The notes under the pieces are model-generated. The model saw nothing but the letters and a program-made list of their open reading frames with translations. It searched no databases and was not told the DNA's origin. Source: CAVTOO01 sp963736355 (lineage in GTDB: Bacteria; Pseudomonadota; Alphaproteobacteria; Rhizobiales; Xanthobacteraceae). From it: a stretch of 64,000 bases of DNA. Within the stretch, counting starts at the first letter, position 1. The number at the start of each line of letters is the position of its first letter. Where the stretch lies: positions 62,001 to 126,000 of the forward strand of contig CAVTOO010000008.1 of the NCBI GenBank assembly GCA_963736355.1, given 5' to 3'. Shown piece after piece: positions 17,258-24,185 of this stretch. Both the position numbers and the translations under genes were made by a program.

Positions 17258-18034
17258 TCAGCGCGTGCGGTTTTCCATCTGCTGATAGGCGACGGTGGCG
17301 ACTTTCTTCAGCCGCTCCTTGTCCTGCGGCCCGCTCACCACCCAGCCGTAATTATCCGCGACCCAGCGCACGGAGGCGTATTTGTCGCCCTCGCGATAGC
17401 GGAACGCGGTCGCGGCGGCCTTCAGCGGCGTCGAATACAGCGTCACGCGCTCGCCCGTCGCGGTCTCGTACATGAACAGCGCCGCCGGGCCTTCGATGCC
17501 GGGCAGAAGACGCCCGCCCATCAGCCGCAGGCCGAAATCCGACAGGTCCGGCGCTTTCAGCGCTGTCCCGAGTCGCCGCGACAGCCACGGAATCAAATGG
17601 GCTTCTTCTGCGCGCACTTCGATCGGGTGGCGCACTTCGCCGATATAAAGCCGATGCGCGGCGACAGCCTCGTCGCTCAGCGTCTCGGCGAGATCGCGCG
17701 TGATGGGAGAGGCGGCGGCGCCATGCGCGAACCAGCCGACGCTGCCGCCGGCGATGAAGGCCACCAGCACGGCCGCGGCCGCGCCCATCATCCATCCGCG
17801 CGGCATGCGCGCCAGGCGATTGAGATCGAGGCGGCTCGGCACCGGCTCGTCGGCGACGCTCGCATAGCGCGCACGCACGGCGTCGCCGATGGCGAGCCAG
17901 GAGGCGACGAGCGCATCGTCCTCGGGATGGGCCGCGAGCCAGGCTTCCACGGCGGCGCGGCGGTCGGGGGCCAGTTCGCCGTCGACGAAAGCATGCAGCT
18001 CGTCCTCGGTCACGGCGATGTCACGTTCGGTCAT
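17258..18034 (-). CDS. Anti-sigma factor (transmembrane)
   Basis: 258 residues. The N-terminal cytoplasmic part ELHAFVDGELAPDRRAAVEAWLAAHPE has the anti-sigma fold typical of ECF regulators, without the zinc-binding HX3CX2C. A TM segment MMGAAAAVLVAFIAGGSVGWF (about 93-113) and a periplasmic domain follow. It probably holds the sigma factor encoded upstream at the membrane. Start ATG 18034 has GAGGAAG before it. The gap to the sigma gene contains a palindromic repeat but the order sigma then anti-sigma supports one transcript. Confidence 0.85.
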   Translation of the reverse strand: MTERDIAVTEDELHAFVDGELAPDRRAAVEAWLAAHPEDDALVASWLAIGDAVRARYASVADEPVPSRLDLNRLARMPRGWMMGAAAAVLVAFIAGGSVGWFAHGAAASPITRDLAETLSDEAVAAHRLYIGEVRHPIEVRAEEAHLIPWLSRRLGTALKAPDLSDFGLRLMGGRLLPGIEGPAALFMYETATGERVTLYSTPLKAAATAFRYREGDKYASVRWVADNYGWVVSGPQDKERLKKVATVAYQQMENRTR

Positions 18035-18103
18035 TTTTTTCTTCCTCGTTCCAACGCGTGATGGCGTTCTTCAAGCCATCACGCTTTGGCTCTTCAAATT
18101 TGA

Positions 18104-18149
18104 GCATGATCTTTTCGGAAAACCGGTTTCCACTTTTCCGGATCATGCT
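18104..18149. repeat. GCATGATC palindromic intergenic element, copy 2
   Basis: GCATGATCTTTTCGGAAAAC ... TTTTCCGGATCATGC forms a long hairpin in the gap between the sigma and anti-sigma genes. As a stem-loop inside an operon it could affect mRNA stability. Confidence 0.75.
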
Positions 18150-18152
18150 CAT

Positions 18153-18641
18153 TCACTTCACGCGCCGCAGCGCCGGCCGCTCGCCATCGAGCGAAGCCTT
18201 CACATGGGCGCGCGCCCGGGCCAGTCGCGACATCACCGTGCCGATCGGCACGCCTTGAATGTCGGCGACTTCCCGATAGGAAAGTCCCTCCAGCACCACG
18301 AGCAGCAGCACTGCGCGCTGGTCCTCGACGAGAGCGGCGAGCGCGCGCGCGATGTCGCGCCCCTCCGCTTCGGTTCCGCCGGCGTCTTCGGCGGTGTCGG
18401 TCAGCGGCATCAATGTCGGCCGTCGCGCCAGCGAGCGGCGGCGGTTGCGGTTCAGATTGGTCTGGATCGTGTAGAGCCAGCTTCTTAAGTCGCCGCCATG
18501 GAACAATTTCTCCGAGCGCAGTGCCCGCACCAGCGTGTCCTGCACCAGATCGTCGGCGATGTCGGCGTCACGGGTCAGCGCCCGCGCATAGCGCCGCAGC
18601 GCCGGGATCATCGTCTCTACGCTCTGTCGAAACGCGCTCAT
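18153..18641 (-). CDS. ECF RNA polymerase sigma factor
   Basis: 162 residues with sigma region 2 (ALTRDADIADDLVQDTLVRAL, then WLYTIQTNLNRNRRRS) and region 4 (LALVEDQ ... EGLSYREVADIQGVPIGTVMSRLARARAHV). It lacks regions 1 and 3, as ECF factors do. ATG 18641 is chosen; ATG 18668 would add nine residues. It is paired with the membrane anti-sigma factor immediately downstream, so its activity is likely released by an envelope signal. Target genes are unknown. Confidence 0.9.
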   Translation of the reverse strand: MSAFRQSVETMIPALRRYARALTRDADIADDLVQDTLVRALRSEKLFHGGDLRSWLYTIQTNLNRNRRRSLARRPTLMPLTDTAEDAGGTEAEGRDIARALAALVEDQRAVLLLVVLEGLSYREVADIQGVPIGTVMSRLARARAHVKASLDGERPALRRVK

Positions 18642-18806
18642 GCGGCTGTTTCCGTCATCTTCCGTCATCGCGGGGCGGCGCAAGCCGCGCCCATCAGGAA
18701 AACCCCGTCCGGCCGACCGTATTCCTCTCCAATCGGGCTGAAAACCCAGAAAGTCCGGCAACTTGAAGGGGAAATTGCCCTGTGCCATTAACAACGACGT
18801 GCGGGG

Positions 18807-18852
18807 GCATGATCCCGAAAAGTGGATACCGGTTTTCGGATCAGGATCATGC
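18807..18852. repeat. GCATGATC palindromic intergenic element, copy 3
   Basis: GCATGATCCCGAAAAGTGG followed by CCGGTTTTCGGATC and GATCATGC. It lies between the divergent sigma factor and fabI genes, 22 bases before the fabI start. Confidence 0.8.
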
Positions 18853-18873
18853 CCGTCTAAAAAGGGGCGAGAA

Positions 18874-19692
18874 ATGGCTGACGGGGCAGGGGTCATGCAG
18901 GGCAAGCGCGGCATCGTGCTGGGCGTTGCCAATAACCGCTCGATCGCCTGGGGCATCGCCAAGGCGTGCCGGGCGCACGGCGCGGAGCTCGGCCTGACCT
19001 ATCAGGGCGACGCCCTGAAGAAGCGCGTCGAGCCGCTGGCGGCGGAGCTTGGCGGCATCGTGCTCGGCCATTGCGACGTCACCGACCCTTCGACCATCGA
19101 TGCGGTGTTCGAGGAGGCGCGCAAGGCCTGGGGCAAGATCGATTTCGTCGTTCATGCCATCGCCTTTTCCGACAAGGACGAACTCGATGGCCGCTATGTC
19201 GAGACCACGCAGGACAATTTCAGCAAGACGATGCTGATCTCCTGCTATTCGTTCACGGCGGTGGCGCAGCGCGCCGAGAAGCTGATGACCGATGGCGGCT
19301 CGATGCTGACGCTGACTTATTACGGCGCCGAGAAGTGGATGCCGCATTACAACGTCATGGGTGTCGCCAAGGCGGCGCTGGAAGCCAGCGTGCGTTATCT
19401 CGCAGCCGACCTGGGCGAGAAGAACATCCGCGTCAACGCGCTCTCCGCCGGCCCGATCAAGACGCTGGCCGCGTCCGGCATCGGCGATTTCCGCTACATC
19501 CTGCGCTGGAACGAATACAACTCGCCGATGAAGCGCACCGTCACCATCGAGGAAGTCGGCGACAGCGCCATGTATCTGTTGTCGGATCTGTCGCGCGGCG
19601 TCACCGGCGAAATCGTCCATGTCGATGCCGGCTATCACGTCGTCGGCATGAAGCGCCCCGACGCGCCGGATGTGACGCTGGTGAAGGACTGA
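18874..19692 (+). CDS. fabI: Enoyl-[acyl-carrier-protein] reductase (NADH)
   Basis: 272-residue short-chain dehydrogenase-like FabI, which reduces trans-2-enoyl-ACP in the last step of each fatty acid elongation cycle. GIVLGVANNRSIAWGIAKA at the N-terminus is the FabI form of the nucleotide-binding loop. The YNVMGVAK pattern gives the catalytic tyrosine and lysine six residues apart, and NALSAGPIKTLAASGI is characteristic. ATG 18874 has GGGGCGAG in front; the longer open frame runs through the repeat and is not used. Target of triclosan-type inhibitors. Confidence 0.93.
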   Translation: MADGAGVMQGKRGIVLGVANNRSIAWGIAKACRAHGAELGLTYQGDALKKRVEPLAAELGGIVLGHCDVTDPSTIDAVFEEARKAWGKIDFVVHAIAFSDKDELDGRYVETTQDNFSKTMLISCYSFTAVAQRAEKLMTDGGSMLTLTYYGAEKWMPHYNVMGVAKAALEASVRYLAADLGEKNIRVNALSAGPIKTLAASGIGDFRYILRWNEYNSPMKRTVTIEEVGDSAMYLLSDLSRGVTGEIVHVDAGYHVVGMKRPDAPDVTLVKD

Positions 19693-19723
19693 GGTTCTTA
19701 ACTCCCTCCCCATCCGAAGTCGG

Positions 19724-19749
19724 GCCTGCCCGACTTCGGCATCTATCAT
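19724..19749. repeat. Hairpin CCGAAGTCGGGC after fabI
   Basis: Perfect 12-base stem CCGAAGTCGGGC / GCCCGACTTCGG with a 2-base loop, 31 bases after the fabI stop. A second imperfect palindrome (ATCGATTTCGGAT / ATCCGAGATCGAT) follows. There is no T-run, so it may be a repeat element rather than a terminator; a related GATCTCGGA/TCCGAGATC pair is at about 20233-20255. Confidence 0.55.
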
Positions 19750-19801
19750 GATCGATTTCGGATAAATCCGAGATCGATTGGGGGAGGGGAACGAGCCCGC
19801 C

Positions 19802-20002
19802 TCAAATATCCCCGCACGCCTTCGCCTGCTGCAGCGTCGTCGCCCTCTCGAGGCACTCCGCAATCTCGTCCTGCGCGTCCGACACTTCTTCCTCGCACGC
19901 CGTCGAGGGCTGCTGCGCCACGGCGCGGCGCACGCCTTCCGAAATCGCCAGCGTGGAAAGGGCGGTCAGCGCGATCAGCGCCGCGATACGCAACTTGTGC
20001 AT
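19802..20002 (-). CDS. Small secreted hypothetical protein
   Basis: 66 residues. MHKLRIAALIALTALSTLAI is a signal peptide or anchor. The rest is acidic with two cysteines (ACEEEVSDAQDEIAECLERATTLQQAKACGDI has three in all) and probably helical. ATG 20002 has AGGAGCATCCC at good spacing, which sets the start. I do not recognise a family. Confidence 0.65.
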   Translation of the reverse strand: MHKLRIAALIALTALSTLAISEGVRRAVAQQPSTACEEEVSDAQDEIAECLERATTLQQAKACGDI

Positions 20003-20129
20003 GGGATGCTCCTGCAAGAATCACTCGCGGTGAAACTACCACGCCGATTGCGGCGGCTGCTTGGCGAGGATTTGTGCAAACTGAAATGAGCAAGCGGAAA
20101 TAAAAAGCGGCGCGCGTCCGGCGAACACA

Positions 20130-20180
20130 CTCGCGTCATGCCCGGGCTTGACCCGGGCATCCCGCTTTCAGAAAGCTGGA
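20130..20180. repeat. GGGCTTGACCCGGGC dispersed palindrome
   Basis: GTCATGCCCGGGCTTGACCC and GGGCATCC form a short palindrome, followed by TTTCAGAAAGCTGGATCACC. The same family recurs at 23556, 23905-24165 and elsewhere. Nothing else is seen between the two small genes that flank it. Confidence 0.65.
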
Positions 20181-20291
20181 TCACCGGGTACGGCGCACTC
20201 AGGTCGGCTATAGGGGACTTGAGCATTTAAATGTCGATCTCGGACAATCCGAGATCGGGTGCGCCGGCCGGTGATGACAGCAGAGTACGTG

Positions 20292-20705
20292 TTACGGACA
20301 CGGATGCCGCAATCCGTCATAGCCGAGATAGGTGCCCGACGCCGGATCGTAGGATTTGAAGCGCTGGATGCAGTAGGCCTCGGTTTCGTCATAGGCCGGC
20401 TGCGGCTGGTAATAGACCGGCGGCGGTGCGGCGAGCGCGCCGCCGAGCAACACGCCCGCGCCGAACGCGCCGGCGGCCGGACCCCAGCCATAGCTGCGGC
20501 GGCCATAATAGCCTCCGCGATAGCCGCCATGATATCCGCCGCGGTTCCATCCGCCGCCGCGATTGCCGTTCCACTGCCCGCCGCCGGGCGCGACGCCCTG
20601 CTGCTGGAGAAGGACGGTCCTTGCCGATGCCGGCGTCGTCGCGGCTGCGGGGATCAGCATCGATCCCGCCAGCGCGGTAGCGATCAAGGCAAGTTTGAAT
20701 GTCAT
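20292..20705 (-). CDS. BA14K-like secreted protein
   Basis: 137 residues. A signal peptide (MTFKLALIATALAGSMLIP) is followed by a glycine/tyrosine-rich low-complexity region with RGGYHGGYRGGYYGR-type repeats, a short hydrophobic GAFGAGVLLGGAL segment and a C-terminal YCIQRFKSYDPASGTYLGYD motif with a final cysteine. The last motif is the signature of the BA14K (Brucella immunoreactive lectin-like) family. Start ATG 20705 has AGGAGTACGACC before it. Exported, function unclear. Confidence 0.83.
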   Translation of the reverse strand: MTFKLALIATALAGSMLIPAAATTPASARTVLLQQQGVAPGGGQWNGNRGGGWNRGGYHGGYRGGYYGRRSYGWGPAAGAFGAGVLLGGALAAPPPVYYQPQPAYDETEAYCIQRFKSYDPASGTYLGYDGLRHPCP

Positions 20706-20863
20706 CGGTCGTACTCCTGAACTCATATCGGGTTGAACGCGTATCGGTGGGAATACGACATAATCACGCAACAGGCCGTTGCGTTCCGTCCGCCACATTA
20801 AACTTTGGTGATGATCCGCGCCGCAATGTCGGCGCAATTCGCGCAAACCGCTGACTGCGGCAG

Positions 20864-23527
20864 TCAGCGCGCGGGCGCGTCCGCGCTCAGCTCCGCGATG
20901 CTGGCGCGCAATTTCGCGATCAGCGCCGTGCTGTTGGGCAGGTGCTTCTCCTCGGCGTCGAGGATTCTGGTGAAGCCGCGTTGCTTCAGCGCAAGGATCG
21001 CCTTTGCGTCGTGGTGCATATCGCCGCGCGCGCAATTGCAGATGATGTCGATCAGCCGGTCCAGCGCGTGGATGCGCCCGAGCAGGTAGTCGTTCTCGCG
21101 ATAGGCGCGCGAGAAGAACGCGGCGAAATGCGCGAAGCCCGTGCCCTTGAGGCTGCTTGAGCCGCTGAACGCCGACAGCGTGTTGGCATCCTGCGGGCTG
21201 ATGCGGTCGATCAGGATCTCGTTGAACTCGCCGGTTTCCCGCCAGGTCATCACCGGGAACGTCAGCACGTCCCAGAACGGAAAGCCGAGATAGTTGGTCA
21301 GGACCTCGCGCCGCGCCTCCGGATGCCATTGCGCCGGATCGGTTGACGCCGCCAGGAGATCGAGGTCGCTGGTGCTGGCATCGAGATTGATCTCCGTGGC
21401 GAGGTGCTCGATCAGGCGATCGAGGCGGTCGCGATGGCGCGCGACGAACGCGGCCGCATAGCGCTTGAGGTCTTCCGCGTCTCTCGGCGCGGGCCCGGCG
21501 GGAAACAGCTGTGCCACCAGATCCGACGTCCCGGCCGAGAATCGCTCCGGCCGCTCGCAGCGATTGAGCGTGTCGAGGCGCTCGTACAGGCTGCGCTTGA
21601 ACAGATCGACGACCTTGCGCTCGTAGCCCTGATACTGCGGCTCGTCGAACATCTGGTAGAGACGGTTCTGTCCCTCGATCATGAAGTGCAGCCGCCGCTT
21701 GCGATAGTCGACGTCGAAGGCGAGCAGGAATGTCACCCAGCGCGGCACCTCGCCCTCGGCCGTCGCGGTCTCGAGATTCACCACCTGCTGGCCGCCCTTG
21801 CCATAGACGATGTCCGACGCCGACGCCCAGGCATCGACGATCTCCTCGATGGCCTGCGCGAAGGGAGAACGCGGCTGCACGCCGCGCAGCGACGCGATCA
21901 CGCCGCTGACGAAGGAGCGCACCGACGCGAGCTTCAGCCGGACATAGCCCTGATAGGCGAAGCCCGCGTCCTGCGCGACACGGGCATTGACCTCTTCGCG
22001 CCATGAGCGGACTTGCGTCGCCGTGATCTCGCCGCTGAAGGGCTCCGTGACGACGCTGGCGACAAGCTGGCTGATCTGCGGCCGCGCCGCGTCGATGATC
22101 TCGCGCAGGCGGCTGACGCCGTCATTGTGATTGTTCACCCAGTTGAGTTCGTCGGTCACCGGCTCGGCGCTCGGCAGGTCGGACAGCGCGCTCTTCAGCA
22201 CGGTGAAGAAGCCCGGGATCTCGCGGCGGGCGGGCGAGGCCGCAGGCGCCGGGTCGGGATCGATATAGACCAGCCGGCGATCGACCTGCCGGTAGGCCGG
22301 CCGGCCTTGAATCGCCGAAATCGCTTCGCGGAACGGCCGGTTGTTGAGCACGCTGCCGTCGAGGAAGCAGGCGCTGGCCGGATCGACATTGGCGCGGGCG
22401 TAGCCTTCGAAATTGCGCGCGATGAAATCCTCGCGCAGCGGCCAGCCGGCGCCGCGGCGCGCCACGAGTTCGTCCATCTCGCTGATCTGCGCCGGCGGAA
22501 ACGCGCCGGGAAACGACGAGGTCGCGCGCGCCGCAAAGGCCAGCGCCGCCGCATTCTCGAAGATGAAATCGCTGTCGATATTGCCGCCCAGCCGGCGCTG
22601 GTAGCGAAAGCGCAGCACGTGCCGGTGCTCGCGTTCGTGAATGATGGCGGGGTCGTGAATGCGGATCGGCTGCTGGTAGCCGTAATGGTCGGTCACCGTC
22701 ACGAACAGGTCGAGCCGCTGGCCGGTCGGCAGCAGCGACGCCTGCGGATCGGCCGGCCGGCCCATCGCGGTGACCGCGTCGTACATCAGCTCGGCCATGC
22801 GCGGGCCCGAGAGCGGCGGCTTGAACCATCGCGAGCGCACGAACAGCGACAAATTGCTGCGCACTTCGCGGTCCTTGATCGCTTCCCACAGGCCGGTGGC
22901 GCCTAAGAGCCAGACGATGGGCTTGAGCACCAGCTTGCTGCCGGCGCCGGCGCGCGCCTCGGGTGCGAGAAGACTGCTGATATCGGCATTGTCGAGCCAG
23001 AGTTCGCGCAACGCGCCCATCGGCAGGTTGTGGCTGAGCGCGCGCGACAGCATGGTGGCATTGATGCCGCCGGCCGAGGCGCCTGCAATGATGTCCACCA
23101 CCACGCGCAATTCGAGCGTCTGCCCGATGTCGCGCAGCAGCTCGAAATAGATCTCGTCGGTGTCGTATTCGGGATCGGTGCGGTCGGCGGTGTCGAAGAA
23201 GTTCGCTTTCAGGCGTTCGGCGCGGCCCGGCAGCGCATGCAGCGCACTCGAGGCGCGCACCAGTTTGAGGATCTCCTTGCTGATGCCGTGCATGTACACG
23301 GCCAGCGACACGCCGCCGAAGCAGACCAGCGCGATGCGGAGTTCCTTCTCCTTGGTCAGTTGAGTTCCCCGCCTGTGATAAGCGTTTTCGAGCGAAGTGG
23401 GTACCGGTTCGCGTGAGGAAAACGCGTCAAAAGAAAGAGCTTCGTCTGTATCGTTGGCCCGAAAATAGACCCGCCGGGGAGGCTGAGTCCATCGCCGTGA
23501 AGAGTTTAATCTTCTTGAGAGGTTCAT
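20864..23527 (-). CDS. Long patatin-like phospholipase-related protein
   Basis: Up to 887 residues of the patatin-related family. After the N-terminus ELRIALVCFGGVSLAVYMHG (oxyanion hole region) comes IIAGASAGGINATML with the GXSXG nucleophile serine, and FLDGSVLNNRPF with the catalytic aspartate (DG). The long C-terminal half has no recognised fold. The start is uncertain: ATG 23527 is the nearest clear ATG, but residues before about 23370 are encoded partly by a palindromic repeat, so the native start may be a rare codon close to ELRIAL. It probably hydrolyses acyl lipids. Confidence 0.75.
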   Translation of the reverse strand: MNLSRRLNSSRRWTQPPRRVYFRANDTDEALSFDAFSSREPVPTSLENAYHRRGTQLTKEKELRIALVCFGGVSLAVYMHGISKEILKLVRASSALHALPGRAERLKANFFDTADRTDPEYDTDEIYFELLRDIGQTLELRVVVDIIAGASAGGINATMLSRALSHNLPMGALRELWLDNADISSLLAPEARAGAGSKLVLKPIVWLLGATGLWEAIKDREVRSNLSLFVRSRWFKPPLSGPRMAELMYDAVTAMGRPADPQASLLPTGQRLDLFVTVTDHYGYQQPIRIHDPAIIHEREHRHVLRFRYQRRLGGNIDSDFIFENAAALAFAARATSSFPGAFPPAQISEMDELVARRGAGWPLREDFIARNFEGYARANVDPASACFLDGSVLNNRPFREAISAIQGRPAYRQVDRRLVYIDPDPAPAASPARREIPGFFTVLKSALSDLPSAEPVTDELNWVNNHNDGVSRLREIIDAARPQISQLVASVVTEPFSGEITATQVRSWREEVNARVAQDAGFAYQGYVRLKLASVRSFVSGVIASLRGVQPRSPFAQAIEEIVDAWASASDIVYGKGGQQVVNLETATAEGEVPRWVTFLLAFDVDYRKRRLHFMIEGQNRLYQMFDEPQYQGYERKVVDLFKRSLYERLDTLNRCERPERFSAGTSDLVAQLFPAGPAPRDAEDLKRYAAAFVARHRDRLDRLIEHLATEINLDASTSDLDLLAASTDPAQWHPEARREVLTNYLGFPFWDVLTFPVMTWRETGEFNEILIDRISPQDANTLSAFSGSSSLKGTGFAHFAAFFSRAYRENDYLLGRIHALDRLIDIICNCARGDMHHDAKAILALKQRGFTRILDAEEKHLPNSTALIAKLRASIAELSADAPAR
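23382..23425. repeat. GCGTTTTC palindromic element at the patatin start
   Basis: GCGTTTTCGAGCGAAGTGG, then ACCGGTTCGCGTGAGGAAAACGC. It shares the ACCGGTT core with the GCATGATC elements but has different ends. It overlaps the 5' end of the patatin-like frame, which casts doubt on the N-terminal 50 residues. Confidence 0.65.
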
Positions 23528-23555
23528 CTTATGAGGGCTCTCACCGCATTCGGTG

Positions 23556-23587
23556 TCATCACCGGGCTTGACCCGGTGATCCATCTT
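23556..23587. repeat. CACCGGGCTTGACCCGGTG palindrome
   Basis: TCATCACCGGGCTTGACCCGGTGATCC lies just before the GIY-YIG gene, 16 bases from its ATG. The same element type fills the gap after that gene. Confidence 0.7.
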
Positions 23588-23602
23588 TATGCCAATACGC
23601 CT

Positions 23603-23890
23603 ATGAGCTACTGGGTTTATTTTCTCGCCAGCAAGCCGCGTGGAACGCTGTATGTCGGCGTGACGAACGATCTCGTTCGCCGCGTGTATGAACATCGGGA
23701 AGGTTTGGCCGAGGGATTCACCAAGCGCCACGGCATCAAAACGCTCGTCTATTTTGAAAGCCATGACACGGCGGTCGCTGCCATCCAGCGCGAAAAGAAT
23801 ATCAAGGGCTGGAGCCGTCAGTGGAAGTTGGATTTAATTCTCGCATCCAATCCGCACTGGCGCGACCTTTACGACGAAATCGCAAGTTGA
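23603..23890 (+). CDS. GIY-YIG nuclease family protein
   Basis: 95-residue single-domain GIY-YIG protein (UPF0213/YhbQ-like). YWVYFLASKPRGTLYVGVTNDLVRRVYEH holds the GIY (here VYF) and YIG (here YVG) strands and the catalytic arginine. LVYFESHDTAVAAIQREKNIKGWSRQWK is the usual C-terminal half. ATG 23603 fits homologs; an in-frame ATG at 23531 would read through a repeat. Such small genes are common among dispersed repeats in rhizobia. Real nuclease activity is unproven. Confidence 0.87.
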   Translation: MSYWVYFLASKPRGTLYVGVTNDLVRRVYEHREGLAEGFTKRHGIKTLVYFESHDTAVAAIQREKNIKGWSRQWKLDLILASNPHWRDLYDEIAS

Positions 23891-23904
23891 TGCTTTAAAG
23901 AAAG

Positions 23905-24165
23905 TTGGATCACCGGGTCACGGCGCTCCGCGCCGGCCCGGCGATGACGGTCGAGGTGTGGCGCGGCCTAACTACATATTCTCCGTCATGCCCGGGCATG
24001 GTCGTTCCAAGAACGGCGTCGCTTCGCTCGCCTATGTCCCGGGCATCCATCATACGCGGCACACCAATAATTGCTCGTCATTGCCGGGCTTGACCCGGCA
24101 ATCCATCTTGCTTTGTTGTTTTGCCCGAAAAACCGGCTCACCGGGTCAAGCCCGGAGATGACGAC
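23905..24165. repeat. Mosaic of CCGGG-type intergenic repeats
   Basis: The 295-base gap between the GIY-YIG gene and otsA is almost wholly made of repeat units: TTGGATCACCGGGTCACGG, TGCCCGGGCATGGTCG...GAACGGCGTCGCTTCGCTCG, GCCGGGCTTGACCCGGCAATCC, and CACCGGGTCAAGCCCGG. No gene is seen there. Confidence 0.7.
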
Positions 24166-24185
24166 GGTGTGAAACGCGAGCGGCT

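Noticed and set aside
23891..24185. Possible CRISPR array from repeated CCGGG units
   Set aside because: Units are palindromic, of different types and irregular spacing, with no spacers and no cas genes.
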